Positions 50,982-59,648 of a stretch of 64,000 nt of DNA are shown piece by piece. This DNA comes from Pirellula sp. SH-Sr6A. GTDB lineage: Bacteria > Planctomycetota > Planctomycetia > Pirellulales > Pirellulaceae. Under the pieces are notes generated by a model. It saw nothing but the letters and a program-made list of their open reading frames with translations. It was not told the origin of the DNA and searched no databases. A program made the position numbers and the translations under genes. The first letter of the stretch is position 1, and each line of letters opens with the position of its first letter. The DNA lies in contig NZ_CP011272.1 in assembly GCF_001610875.1 (NCBI RefSeq), forward strand, positions 1,407,988 through 1,471,987, in the 5' to 3' direction.

Positions 50982-52403
50982 TCAATGTGCTATCTCAAAC
51001 GTGATTCCAACTGCTCTCGATCCCTTACCTATTTCGTTCGGAAAATCACCTTGCTCGATGCAATCTAGTTTTTGCACAGGGCGCAGAGTGGTCGTATGAT
51101 TGGCGAGGCGGATTTTCTGGGCATTGGCTTCTTTGGCTGGGTCGACATGCTCATGTCCGTCCCAAAACCATTGATGCTCGAACGACGAGTCGAGAGTGCG
51201 AAGCGAGTTAGGCAGATAGCCTTCGATGAGAACCGCTTCGCGCAGCCATGCGTACAGAATGCGATCCAGAATGGTGCGAGCCATTTGAGACTGCTCGACA
51301 CGGATCGACTTGAAGTAGGTTTGATGGTCGAGTCGCCCAGATGCGTAGTTGTAGCCCGACGAATTTCCAGCGGCGACATTGAACGGCATGTTCAAACAAC
51401 GTGCGATTTCGTTGAGAATCTCACGCTTGAACTCGGCGTACGTGGTCGCCGGTTGCTCAGCGTGCATCTGAGCCATCTTCCAACCGCCAGGCATCGTTAG
51501 GAGCGCTCGCTTCTCCAGTTCGATCGGCTCGAACGGTTCCGCGGCGTCGGCTTCGCCACCTGCGGGCGCGTCGGTGTAGAGAATCCCGGCAAAGTCAGCT
51601 GCTGTTTCTGCGGCAGCAAGCACTGCTAGAGTGAATCGACGAAGTTGTGCGAAGAGTGGCAGCGCTGGCGTAATGTCAGGAATACCACGAATCTGCCCTG
51701 GCCGATCACTGCGAAAATAGTGAAGGACCGAACTGGCGTCGATCGTGTCATAGTTCTCTGTCAATGAGAATGCGTCATCACCTGGATGTTCTCGGAGCAC
51801 ATCGTATGAAATCGGATTGCCATGCTCATCAAAGCGGATGCCATCGAGATAGCGATAGCTGTCAAAGGCCAAGAGAGGCGAACTAACCTGTTCGGCCTCG
51901 ACCAGCTTTAGATCAAGTTGAACCGGCGAATCAATTCTCGGGTTACTGGTTAGCAAACCAAACGATTCACCGTCTGAAACGCGAGCAAGCCGCATCGTGC
52001 GTAGTTTCTCTGCGAGGCCAACTGCATCAGCCCAAGCAAAGAACTCCTGTTCAACAAAACGGTTGGCAAACGCATCCGCAGTCAGCATCTGCAATCGAGG
52101 TCCGGTACCAACACAGTCGTTGGCCAGAGTCAGCGAGATACCGCGAGCATAAGAATTGTTAGCGATCTCGTATCGCGAACGGTTGCGTAGCGTGCGACGC
52201 ACTTCAGGGCTATTGGCCGCACTGGCCGATAGTCCGTCAGCGGCTGCCCAGTGGCGAACGTTGTCGACCGTGGTGGTCGCAGCGTCATAGCGTCCCAGCA
52301 GTCTCATCATCGACCAGGGGTGTCGGGTCGAGCGTCCACGGACGAGCGATCGATCAACTCGATCACCGTTCTTGCTCAACATCCTTGATAACAACTTCAA
52401 CAT
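50982..52403 (-). CDS. Phage portal protein, copy 2, 3' end replaced
   Basis: About 473 residues from the ATG at 52403 (MLKLLSRML). It matches copy 1 almost residue for residue until HTTTL (to about 51084), then continues with a foreign tail (RPVQKLDCIEQGDFPNEIG) and stops at 50982. The last 54 residues of the normal portal, which include the acidic end and the ribosome binding site for the capsid gene, are lost. The transposase lies just downstream. The protein is probably non-functional or impaired. Confidence 0.8.
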   Translation of the reverse strand: MLKLLSRMLSKNGDRVDRSLVRGRSTRHPWSMMRLLGRYDAATTTVDNVRHWAAADGLSASAANSPEVRRTLRNRSRYEIANNSYARGISLTLANDCVGTGPRLQMLTADAFANRFVEQEFFAWADAVGLAEKLRTMRLARVSDGESFGLLTSNPRIDSPVQLDLKLVEAEQVSSPLLAFDSYRYLDGIRFDEHGNPISYDVLREHPGDDAFSLTENYDTIDASSVLHYFRSDRPGQIRGIPDITPALPLFAQLRRFTLAVLAAAETAADFAGILYTDAPAGGEADAAEPFEPIELEKRALLTMPGGWKMAQMHAEQPATTYAEFKREILNEIARCLNMPFNVAAGNSSGYNYASGRLDHQTYFKSIRVEQSQMARTILDRILYAWLREAVLIEGYLPNSLRTLDSSFEHQWFWDGHEHVDPAKEANAQKIRLANHTTTLRPVQKLDCIEQGDFPNEIGKGSRAVGITFEIAH

Positions 52404-52474
52404 CCGTGAATCAATCCCTACTGTGAAACCCGACACCCCTGCCAATAGAAACAAGCTCGATCAGGTGCGAACGA

Positions 52475-52672
52475 TTAGTCCGCACCCGGTGGCACGAGCT
52501 TGTTGAATCGAAGACCACGCTTTGGTTGAGAGGCGGCTGCCTTGGACGCTAGATACTTGTCTGCCGCGATCTGCTCGGTGAGCTTATGCTGCTCGACGCT
52601 TCCGGCATCGCCCGATGCCTTCGCGGGTGCCTTCGCACTCTCGCGAATGGAGTCCCTCAGATCGTCTGGCAT
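52475..52672 (-). CDS. Small protein at the gpW position, copy 2
   Basis: 65 residues, nearly the same as the protein at 38652-38849 (AKAPAKASGDAGSVEQHKL, RGLRFNKLVPPGAD). Strong conservation between the copies with changes mainly at silent positions confirms a coding gene. It lies before the portal; a toxin-antitoxin pair separates it from the terminase here. Confidence 0.7.
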   Translation of the reverse strand: MPDDLRDSIRESAKAPAKASGDAGSVEQHKLTEQIAADKYLASKAAASQPKRGLRFNKLVPPGAD

Positions 52673-52847
52673 TAGAAGTTCCGTCCATTGTCAAAGGTAG
52701 CTGTGTCTCTCTACCCCTTGAACTACTCACGAAACATGCAAACTGGCGAAAGCGACGGACAGAATTTGGGAAATAGTTTGATTCACAGCCTACATGACGT
52801 GAACGAGAGCCATGACTGTGGGACTTAGCGCGGTGAATGCCGCTAGA

Positions 52848-53345
52848 TTAGAGTGTCTCTGCCGTCAGCATTGGAAGAAACATCCGATCAGGTAATTTCG
52901 GTAGCGAGATAAAACCGAACTTCTCATAGAAATGCGTTGCGGTTTCCCCTTTGGAATCGACAACGATAAGGCTTGCCGCGATCTCACTTGCCACTCGGAC
53001 GCATCGTGTGATTGCATCGGACAATAGTAGCGTGCCGACGCCAGGCTGATTGATGTCTCGAGCCAGTCGTCCTATGAGTATCGCGGGAATCTCGGGATAG
53101 CGGGGAAGTTTTCTTGTAACCTCATCGGGTAACTCAGCAAGGGCTACCGATGTCGCACACAGAGTGTAATAACCGATCACTCGCTTCGGCTCCATGCTCT
53201 TGACCAAGACAAAGACCGCCGACGCCTTTCGTTTCACATCTTGTTTCGCATACTTGGCTAGGTATTCGTTGAGAACTGGCACGCCACAATCAAATTGCGA
53301 TCGATCGTGTTGATTGCCAAGCGGTTCACAAACGAAGTCGCTCAT
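52848..53345 (-). CDS. GNAT-family acetyltransferase toxin
   Basis: 165 residues. QFDCGVPVLNEYLAKYAKQD is the typical start of TacT/AtaT-type toxins, followed by VIGYYTLCATSVAL, the acetyl-CoA loop region RDINQPGVGTLLL and the late FYEKFGFISLP. These toxins acetylate the amino acid on charged tRNA and stop translation. It starts 4 bases inside the antitoxin stop, so the pair is one operon. It occurs only in copy 2, between terminase and the gpW-like gene. Confidence 0.87.
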   Translation of the reverse strand: MSDFVCEPLGNQHDRSQFDCGVPVLNEYLAKYAKQDVKRKASAVFVLVKSMEPKRVIGYYTLCATSVALAELPDEVTRKLPRYPEIPAILIGRLARDINQPGVGTLLLSDAITRCVRVASEIAASLIVVDSKGETATHFYEKFGFISLPKLPDRMFLPMLTAETL

Positions 53346-53635
53346 CGACTTTCGACCTGCTTGCGATAGCTCTCCATGGCAAGCTTCAACTTCTTGTTTG
53401 GCTTCTTGGGTGCAAGAAGTGCCTCGACCAGAATTTTGCTTTGCGCTTGGTCCAAGTGCACCTTCTCATGCTCATCGATCACTTTCTTTGCAGCGACTTC
53501 AACATGAGCGAGTACAAATTCAGAAACAGTCCGACCACTGAATGCGGCAGCCCGCTCGATTAGATCTTTCTGCTCTTGAGACACTCGAGTCTCGATTCGA
53601 GCCGACTTTGAGGTACCGTTCACAGTTGCCATCAC
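53342..53635 (-). CDS. DUF1778 (ribbon-helix-helix) antitoxin
   Basis: 97 residues. SARIETRVSQEQKDLIERAA then AFSGRTVSEFVLAHVEVAAK is the DUF1778 ribbon-helix-helix domain that binds operator DNA; the C-terminal part wraps the toxin. It is upstream of and overlaps the GNAT gene. The pair normally represses its own promoter, which should be in 53636-53700. Confidence 0.88.
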   Translation of the reverse strand: MMATVNGTSKSARIETRVSQEQKDLIERAAAFSGRTVSEFVLAHVEVAAKKVIDEHEKVHLDQAQSKILVEALLAPKKPNKKLKLAMESYRKQVESR

Positions 53636-53720
53636 TTGCTCCTTGATTCACTACTACTGTACGGCATATTTCCGTACAAGTCAATTTGAATGGGTTTCGC
53701 TTCCAAAGCGAGAAACCACA

Positions 53721-55988
53721 TCAAACCCGTCGTCGCCCCTGCATTTCCTTGAAACTCAGTCGATTTCGCTTCTCGGGAACATCTCGATCGGTACCAAAGA
53801 GCACAACGCCTTGCATGGATGCCGCAACGGCAGTGCCTACCAAACAGTCGAACCAGTGGTTGTCGGGCTGCTCGGGTCGCTGCTTCCATTCGTCAACTGA
53901 TCGGCCACGCCCTTCCGTTTTGATGAAATATTCGGACGTGAGATGCTCGGAGAGCATACGGTGGGTTTCGGCGTTGCTACCAAAAAGCGATAAGCAGCCG
54001 CGATCGCCCATGGAGACTCGCATTCGAGCGTTGATGAATGATTTCCACCAGTTGGTGTCATAGAGCACGTGTCGGATGGCGCGCTTGCCATTTACGTTGG
54101 GCACGCGCCAGTTGAGACCGACCCGGTCTCCGGGCCGACGTCGATACTCGCTGAACGGTTGACTTGAAGCACCTACGAATCTCCCGTGGCTCGGCATGAT
54201 CACGGCGGCATGTTTGGATTGCCGGCAGAACTGATAGACCACATCAGTCGATTGGCCCCAGTTGGCGTCGATCAAGCAGCGACCGATTCGCATTGCAGCC
54301 CCATCGTCTCGTTGCCACTCGCGATCGAGTAGATTGGATGTCAGCGATTCAAGGCCGGCGTAGATCGATCCCTCGAGCCCAGTTCCCATTGCCTCGGAAC
54401 TCAACGTTTGCCGAGCTTCCCGTAATGTGAAGTACGGACGCTGCTGATCGGGATAGCAACCGTAGTCAATGATATAGCCTGTGAAATCATCCTCCCAGGC
54501 AGCGACTACATAGAAGAGCAATTTCTGCTGGACGTCGATGAATGCGGTGAGGTGGTTTGCTCCGATGGAAACCAAGCCGCGATCCAAGCGGTTGATCTTG
54601 CTTGCAACCTCTGCGGGTTTGAGCATCCCATCGCTAACCGTCTCGGCTGGCAGCGGTTGGTTCTGGTATTCAGCGAAGAACGCAGCTTCATCCTGAAGCT
54701 TGAGGTTCATAGCATGCTGGATTGCCGAAAGTTCATCGTAGTTAAATCGCTCCTGCCAAGCGACAACAGCGCCGTCATCCATAGCCGCTTGGTTCTGACG
54801 ATAGAATTCGGTGGCTGCTTCACCACCATCACCACCTCGCATCCCTTCCGCGCGGATCTCGGCATAGCGTTCCCAAAGTGTTTCGTTCTTTGGGAAGGAG
54901 TAAACCATCTTGGTTCGTTCGCCATTCCATTCGGGATGTCGATTGCGATCGAGGATATTGTCGGCCATATCACCAGGGCGAATCACCGTGCAGGGCATGA
55001 TGCCTGAGATCTTCTTCCCCGGGCCAGCCAAACCGAGCACTGCACCGGCAAGAATGCTTTCGCGATTTGCACATTGCGAAAGCGAACGCGCACTCTCATC
55101 GGTTTGCGGGTCATCGAGCACCACGAGGCTTGGACGGACCGTTCGACCATCGGGGCGCTTGAACTTCATTCCACGGATACGACCGGTTAGGCCAGCGACC
55201 TTGATAATCGCTCCGCTGGCACTGCTACCTTCGATGGTTGGCAGCACAACCTCTTTGGCGGTCCATCCGATCTGCGTGCGTTTGCCTTTATAGAGCTGAC
55301 CATTCGCGCGATTTGAGATTCCATCGAGGGCTTGGATGGGAAAACAAACCTCGGGGAAGTCGGCTAAAAGCAGCTCGTTGCTGTCGAGTTCGGTTTTGAT
55401 CGAATCGAGCATGTCGCAGGCGTGGCCTTCGTCGCTACCGATCAGACAGACGAAGTTCCGATGTCCGTAGAGCACTGCCCAGATGCAAGCGACTTCTGCG
55501 ATCGACGATTTTCCACTGCCACGTGCCATCGCCAAGGCAAACAATCCCCCATGGACAACAGCTTGCTCAATTTTGTTGATGACCTTGATATGGTCCGGAG
55601 ACCATGCGAGATGAAACGTGAGCGGAAAGTAGGTCTCGCAAAAGTATCGGAAGTCTCGCGATGCGCGATCTTTCCGATCGGGATTGTCTACCACCGGAAG
55701 TTCACCGATATCTCGGCCGGCTAGCGCGAGCGCTGCGTTGCGTGCTCGAGCTCGCTCCTTCATCGCTTCGTACGAATCGACCCCTGAGTTTTGTTTGGGA
55801 GTATGGCGTACGACGTGCATCCAGGCGCAGTAGCGAAGGAGGTCGACCGTCTTGTTGTCACCGATACGGGCGCCGGCGCGTTGCCGATGACGATACAACT
55901 GCCGCTCGCTGATCACCTCGCCTAGCGGCGTTGAGTTGAGCAGCCGGCATAGCTCACTTGGCTTTAGTTTTCGAGGATCACTCGCCAC
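53721..55988 (-). CDS. Terminase large subunit (GpA-like), copy 2
   Basis: 755 residues from a GTG, overlapping the small terminase end by 11 bases. It carries the same N-terminal winged-helix region, Walker A (MARGSGKSS), Walker B (SLVVLDDPQTDES) and C-terminal nuclease segments (FIDVQQKLLFY, DNHWFDCLVG) as copy 1, with few substitutions until the last 20 residues, where the two differ. All key residues are kept, so it looks functional. The difference in the C-terminal tail may affect portal binding. Confidence 0.88.
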   Translation of the reverse strand: MASDPRKLKPSELCRLLNSTPLGEVISERQLYRHRQRAGARIGDNKTVDLLRYCAWMHVVRHTPKQNSGVDSYEAMKERARARNAALALAGRDIGELPVVDNPDRKDRASRDFRYFCETYFPLTFHLAWSPDHIKVINKIEQAVVHGGLFALAMARGSGKSSIAEVACIWAVLYGHRNFVCLIGSDEGHACDMLDSIKTELDSNELLLADFPEVCFPIQALDGISNRANGQLYKGKRTQIGWTAKEVVLPTIEGSSASGAIIKVAGLTGRIRGMKFKRPDGRTVRPSLVVLDDPQTDESARSLSQCANRESILAGAVLGLAGPGKKISGIMPCTVIRPGDMADNILDRNRHPEWNGERTKMVYSFPKNETLWERYAEIRAEGMRGGDGGEAATEFYRQNQAAMDDGAVVAWQERFNYDELSAIQHAMNLKLQDEAAFFAEYQNQPLPAETVSDGMLKPAEVASKINRLDRGLVSIGANHLTAFIDVQQKLLFYVVAAWEDDFTGYIIDYGCYPDQQRPYFTLREARQTLSSEAMGTGLEGSIYAGLESLTSNLLDREWQRDDGAAMRIGRCLIDANWGQSTDVVYQFCRQSKHAAVIMPSHGRFVGASSQPFSEYRRRPGDRVGLNWRVPNVNGKRAIRHVLYDTNWWKSFINARMRVSMGDRGCLSLFGSNAETHRMLSEHLTSEYFIKTEGRGRSVDEWKQRPEQPDNHWFDCLVGTAVAASMQGVVLFGTDRDVPEKRNRLSFKEMQGRRRV

Positions 55989-56184
55989 GGCCCATCTCCT
56001 TTGCTTGCCAAGCGCTATAGTTCACGAGGTTGATCGTGCCATCGGCGTTCGCGGGCGCACCTTCATGGAGATCGCTTCGGATCTTCTCGGCATCGATCCG
56101 TTCTCGGTAGGCAGCGGACAGAAGTTTCGCGGCTTGTTCGATCGAGAGTCTCGTCGGATCGACCGGCTGTTTGTCTTCACTCAT
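55978..56184 (-). CDS. Putative terminase small subunit, copy 2
   Basis: 68 residues: LSIEQAAKLLSAAYRERIDA, then EGAPANADGTINLVNYSAWQ and a final KEMGRGE. Same size, position and overlap as the gene at 41220. GGAGGA precedes the ATG. Confidence 0.65.
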   Translation of the reverse strand: MSEDKQPVDPTRLSIEQAAKLLSAAYRERIDAEKIRSDLHEGAPANADGTINLVNYSAWQAKEMGRGE

Positions 56185-56333
56185 CGCATTCCTCCGTGAC
56201 TTGGTAGTTCAAAACGTGGGGCCACTGTTTGCGCCGTGTCGCGTTTCCCCATCCACTTCGCCTGGTTATGCGAAGCATGTTTGAACGCGACGGTGGCGTA
56301 ATGTTGGGGCACCGGTGGCTTCTCGAAGAACAT
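56181..56333 (-). CDS. Possible 50-codon ORF coupled to small terminase, copy 2
   Basis: MFFEKPPVPQHYATVAFKHA... ends in ATGA at the small terminase start, equal in length to the copy 1 ORF (41423-41575). No good ribosome binding site. In this copy the frame is continuous with the long antisense open frame of the cassette array. Confidence 0.3.
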   Translation of the reverse strand: MFFEKPPVPQHYATVAFKHASHNQAKWMGKRDTAQTVAPRFELPSHGGMR

Positions 56334-56366
56334 GCGAAATTGCTGGAAAAACATGATGCAATTCGC
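56185..56366. promoter_or_regulatory. Conserved divergent region upstream of small terminase, copy 2
   Basis: Counterpart of 41427-41606, with the blocks CGCCTGGTTATGCG, GTGGCGTAATG and GGGGCACCGGTGGC kept. Expected to hold divergent promoters and possibly the packaging site. Confidence 0.4.
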
Positions 56367-56408
56367 TGGATGATTCCTCTCCCGCAAGGCTTCATGTGTG
56401 TTGTCGCG
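56367..56408 (+). repeat. Cassette leader repeat, degenerate copy J
   Basis: Only the 3' part (TTCATGTGTGTTGTCGCG) matches well. The mini-ORF from 56394 (MCVVATRRTRR) is open into amidoligase copy 2 and has the same length as in copy A. Confidence 0.55.
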
Positions 56409-56459
56409 ACGCGAAGAACGCGACGAAACACAAACCTTGCACCCCAGAGGAACATCACC

Positions 56460-57317
56460 ATGAACGCAAACGAAATTTTCTTTGGTCTGGAATTTGAGAC
56501 GACGCTTCCGAACAGTGACACCACACCAATCGGCCCCTACCACAACGGATACCAAGTCCCTTGGTTGCCAAACGGATGGAAAGCGGAACGCGATGGTAGC
56601 ATCCGCCCTGAGAGCCCATGCCGCAAAGGATGCGAGTTCGTAAGCCCCAAGCTGAAAGGTTACGATGGCCTCAAGGAAATCGAGGAAGCGATCGACCAAA
56701 TCAACGCTCGTGGGGGACGAGTCAATTCGAGCTGTGGTCTCCATCTTTCGATAGATTGGCGTGGCGACGCAGCGGCACTCGCACGACTGATCTCCCTGGT
56801 TGGCAACCACGAGAAAGCGATTTTCGCGAGTACTGGGACTCGCCGCCGCGAACAAACGATCTACACCAAGCAGATCAAGCAATACGGCGACAAAGACGCT
56901 GCGAAGAATCGATGTGAAGCGGATCGCTACCACCTGCTGAACCTTACCCACCTCGCTGCCGGTAGAAACCGTATCGAATTTCGGGCTTTCGCAGGAACTC
57001 TCAACAAGACCAAGGTGGTCGGATACCTGATGATGGTTTTGGGATTGGTAGAGCTGGCCCTGAACACCAAACGCTGCAGCGATTGGGACTACATCAAGAA
57101 GGAAGGAACCAAAAGCTGCTGGGATAGACCAGGCGCCGGCCTTGGGGAAACGGAGATCAACCGATTGTTCTACCGCCTCGGTTGGACCAAGGGTTGGTAC
57201 AAGGGCGCTCTTCGCGACAAGGTTTACGGGGAGATCACAGGGGAAACCAAACCGGATTGGAAGGCGATCAAGACCAAGCTGATCGAGCTTGCCCGCAAGT
57301 ACGACCGCGCGGCCTAG
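56460..57317 (+). CDS. Amidoligase family protein, copy 2
   Basis: 285 residues from the ATG at 56460, with AGAGGAAC upstream. All motifs of copy 1 are kept (GLEFETTL, GWKAERDGSI, GCEFVSPK, VNSSCGLHLSI, RIEFRAFAGTLNKT). Many differences between copies are at third codon positions, which shows selection on this protein. It lies directly across the divergent region from the small terminase, as in copy 1. Possible role: amide-bond modification of a capsid, tail or host protein; unproven. Confidence 0.82.
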   Translation: MNANEIFFGLEFETTLPNSDTTPIGPYHNGYQVPWLPNGWKAERDGSIRPESPCRKGCEFVSPKLKGYDGLKEIEEAIDQINARGGRVNSSCGLHLSIDWRGDAAALARLISLVGNHEKAIFASTGTRRREQTIYTKQIKQYGDKDAAKNRCEADRYHLLNLTHLAAGRNRIEFRAFAGTLNKTKVVGYLMMVLGLVELALNTKRCSDWDYIKKEGTKSCWDRPGAGLGETEINRLFYRLGWTKGWYKGALRDKVYGEITGETKPDWKAIKTKLIELARKYDRAA

Positions 57318-57331
57318 GACTAATCCAGACG

Positions 57332-57365
57332 AAACGCCGGGAAAACAATCCCGGCGTTTTGACGT
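57332..57365 (+). terminator. Strong terminator after amidoligase, copy 2
   Basis: Perfect 10-bp stem AAACGCCGGG / CCCGGCGTTT with an 8-base loop, followed by TGACGTTTTC. Confidence 0.85.
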
Positions 57366-57518
57366 TTTCTGGCCCACCATTTCGCCAGTATGGCGTCGGC
57401 TTGAGTAGTTCAAAGATAGTGGGCAATCGTCTTCGGCGTCGTCGCATATCGCGTTTTGTGCGACATGTCGCAGATCAGAGAAACCTGTGAGATTTGCCAT
57501 TAATCCTCGCATGTTCGG

Positions 57519-57560
57519 CTTGAGGTTATCTAAACCGCATGGCTCCATGGTGTCATCGCG
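57519..57560 (+). repeat. Cassette leader repeat, copy K
   Basis: CTTGAGGTTATCTAAACC then GCATGGCTCCATGGTGTC. The core is altered so that the mini-ORF ATG is lost (CTCCATGG), while phase and length are unchanged. Confidence 0.8.
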
Positions 57561-57599
57561 TAAGCGATTCGAAACCGAGTTCCCAACGGAGACACAAAC

Positions 57600-57857
57600 A
57601 TGACCAACGCAAGCAACCCACACGCAGCGACCGACGCGACCCTTCGCCAAATCTTCAAGGCGATGGACGCCCACCAAGCCCAAGAGATCCGCGAAGCCTA
57701 CTACAAGGCGATCGAGGGACTGATGACCTTGGCTGAAACCCTCGAAGTCGCCGACGCACAACAAACCCCCAGCGCCGGCCCGCTTCTCACCGAACACTTC
57801 CACGCGGTCCAAGCGTTGGACGCCATGAAGAACAGCCGCCTCGGCAAGATCCTCTAA
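57600..57857 (+). CDS. Cassette protein, 85 residues, copy 2
   Basis: Homologue of the gene at 43419-43676 with few changes (ATDATLRQIFKAMDAHQAQE, AMKNSRLGKIL). The same ACGGAGACACAAAC precedes the ATG. Here the next gene follows after 30 bases with its own AAGGAG site and no leader, unlike copy 1. Confidence 0.8.
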   Translation: MTNASNPHAATDATLRQIFKAMDAHQAQEIREAYYKAIEGLMTLAETLEVADAQQTPSAGPLLTEHFHAVQALDAMKNSRLGKIL

Positions 57858-57887
57858 ACCCAAGAACATAACGAAGGAGAAATCAAC

Positions 57888-58145
57888 ATGAAGCTCGACA
57901 CCTTGATCGAAATCCTGAACGACTACCGCGAAGAGTTCGGAGGCGACGCGGAAGTGCGATTGATGACCCAGCAAAATTGGCCCTTTGAGAACCGTATCTG
58001 CGGTGTAACGAGCGGGCGCGACATGAACGAATCGGATGAGGACGATGACCAAGATGTCGCTGACGACCAAACGGTCTACATCGTCGAAGGGGGGCAAATC
58101 TGCTACGGCAGCAAGAGGGCTTGGGAAAACTACAAGGATAGCTGA
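57888..58145 (+). CDS. Cassette protein, 85 residues, acidic, copy 2
   Basis: Homologue of 44352-44624 (MKLDTLIEILNDYREEFGGD, EVRLMTQQNWPFENRICGVT, VYIVEGGQICYGSKRAW). AAGGAG lies before the ATG. The acidic loop is five residues shorter. It follows the preceding gene directly, so the intervening cassette of copy 1 (43968) and its leader are absent. Confidence 0.8.
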   Translation: MKLDTLIEILNDYREEFGGDAEVRLMTQQNWPFENRICGVTSGRDMNESDEDDDQDVADDQTVYIVEGGQICYGSKRAWENYKDS

Positions 58146-58151
58146 ACGCAA

Positions 58152-58391
58152 ATGTATATCGGACAACTTCATTTGGTAACCGACCTCGAAGACGGAGATC
58201 GGGCCTATCCAGAGGCGAACGTCTCGTACGAAATCGAATCGATTGACGACTCTTCGCTCAATACGACCGTCGCGTATGTCGAGCGACGAGGGAATCGGCT
58301 GATTGCAAGAGGATACAACGGACGGGATTACGCCGTCTCGGGCGTCGATGGTTACGAACTTTACGCGGTTCGAAAGCCGCCACAGCGATGA
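58152..58391 (+). CDS. Cassette protein, 79 residues, relocated homologue
   Basis: MYIGQLHLVTDLEDGDRAYP, then YVERRGNRLIARGYNGRD and YAVSGVDGYEL. It corresponds to the GTG-start gene at 46590 but is placed after the acidic cassette gene instead of after the HARE-HTH gene. Its terminator moved with it. Confidence 0.72.
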   Translation: MYIGQLHLVTDLEDGDRAYPEANVSYEIESIDDSSLNTTVAYVERRGNRLIARGYNGRDYAVSGVDGYELYAVRKPPQR

Positions 58392-58412
58392 TGATTGCCC
58401 GCTTCGCGACAT

Positions 58413-58446
58413 CGCCCCACGTTTGCGACGTGAGGGCGTTCTTTTC
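58413..58446 (+). terminator. Terminator after the 79-residue gene
   Basis: CGCCC...GGGCG stem with inner ACGT/ACGT pairing, then TTCTTTTCTC. Homologous to the hairpin at 46857. Confidence 0.75.
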
Positions 58447-58559
58447 TCGATTGGCGTCATTTCCCCCAGATGCAATGCGATGCGACTGTGGCCAAACGGT
58501 TGCGACTGTGGGGCTCGGAAACATTCTTCAAAAAAGCATCGAACTACTTTTTGAATTGC

Positions 58560-58601
58560 CTTGCTGTTTATCAAAGTGCATGGCTCATGTGTGTATACGC
58601 C
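58560..58601 (+). repeat. Cassette leader repeat, copy L
   Basis: CTTGCTGTTTATCAAAGT then GCATGGCTCATGTGTGTA. Mini-ORF from 58587 reads MCVYAPTN and stops in the gene's frame. Confidence 0.82.
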
Positions 58602-58637
58602 CCAACGAATTGATAACCCAAACGAAGAGATGCATAG

Positions 58638-58952
58638 ATGACTCAACACGACCTCGACCTGACGATTACCAAGATCAGCCACCGAACCCCTGGAGCAGGA
58701 GGTTCTTGGGTCCAAGGGAAGATCAACAACGAATACCGATTCGATGCCCTGGTCTTCTCGGAACACGCGGAATGCGAATCGTACGAATTGGGAAGGAGCA
58801 AGATTTCGAAGCTTTGGATCCAACGCCTTTCCGATCGCGCGGTGATGTTCAACTTCGACCGCGGGTTGGATGTCGCTGCGGTCAACACCGAGGTTCAGGT
58901 GGTGGTTGATTTTCTTTGCGAAGGACTCTCCGACTTGGTCTTTGGTTCCTAA
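58638..58952 (+). CDS. Cassette protein, 104 residues, copy 2
   Basis: Homologue of 45600-45914 (MTQHDLDLTITKIS, GAGGSWVQGKINNEYRFDAL, VVVDFLCEGLSDLVFG). AACGAAGAG lies upstream of the ATG. As in copy 1, the next gene is the HARE-HTH protein and a conserved hairpin lies between them. Confidence 0.8.
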   Translation: MTQHDLDLTITKISHRTPGAGGSWVQGKINNEYRFDALVFSEHAECESYELGRSKISKLWIQRLSDRAVMFNFDRGLDVAAVNTEVQVVVDFLCEGLSDLVFGS

Positions 58953-58980
58953 GCCGAAACGCGGAAGCGATCCGCGTCGC

Positions 58981-59001
58981 CGATCGGTGGTTCGATCGGC
59001 C
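58981..59001 (+). other. Conserved hairpin between two cassette genes, copy 2
   Basis: CGATCG GTGGTT CGATCG with further G-C pairs on both sides, giving 8-bp arms, and no T-run. Same place as 45943-45960. Confidence 0.55.
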
Positions 59002-59045
59002 TGAAGACGGCAGCCAACCACGAACATGAACAAGAGGTGATCAAG

Positions 59046-59630
59046 ATGAAGAAGGCAGACGTAAAGATCGGCGGCAAGTATTACGCGAATGTTTCCGGCA
59101 ACCGTTGTGAAATCCGAATTGATGCTGAGAAACCGCGTGGCGGATGGGATGCCACGAATCTGGCCACAGGCAAGAAGATTCTTATCAAAAGCGCACAGCG
59201 TCTTCATGGGGAGGTGACGACGCGAGCCGGCCAAGCCAAGGTGACCACCGAGGGAAATGTCACCGTGGTCGAGAATGAGCCGGCAACTGTCGAATCGTTC
59301 GGGGAGTCCGCGACCAAGGTGGCCGTTCTTAAGAAGCCTCGTAAAACCAAACCTGCTGCAAACGAATCGGCGGCGGCCGAAACAGCGGCGACTGGGAAAA
59401 AACGAATGAGCTGCATCGAAGCGGCATTGAAGGTCCTCTCCGAATCCACAGAACCCATGAACACGCAACAGATGATTGCTGCCATGGAAGCGAAGGGGTA
59501 CTGGTCGAGCCCGGGTGGAAAAACTCCCCACGCGACCCTCTACAGCGTGATCCTTCGCGACTTGGCCAAAGGCGATTCGAGCCGGTTTGTAAAAGCCGAG
59601 CGCGGACGCTTTACAGTCTCCACCAAATAA
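59046..59630 (+). CDS. HARE-HTH domain protein of the cassette array, copy 2
   Basis: 194 residues from the ATG at 59046 with AAGAGG upstream. The N-terminal domain (MKKADVKIGGKYYANVSGNR) and the C-terminal winged helix (KVLSESTEPMNTQQMIAAME, GYWSSPGGKTPHATLY) are nearly the same as in copy 1, whereas the Lys/Ala-rich linker varies. This is as expected for two folded domains joined by a flexible region. Linked to a DNA methyltransferase downstream. Confidence 0.82.
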   Translation: MKKADVKIGGKYYANVSGNRCEIRIDAEKPRGGWDATNLATGKKILIKSAQRLHGEVTTRAGQAKVTTEGNVTVVENEPATVESFGESATKVAVLKKPRKTKPAANESAAAETAATGKKRMSCIEAALKVLSESTEPMNTQQMIAAMEAKGYWSSPGGKTPHATLYSVILRDLAKGDSSRFVKAERGRFTVSTK

Positions 59631-59648
59631 GCCGAAGGCGATGCAATC

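Noticed and set aside
41607-58601. CRISPR array
   Set aside because: The leader repeats are hundreds of bases apart, each before a gene, with no uniform spacers and no cas genes.
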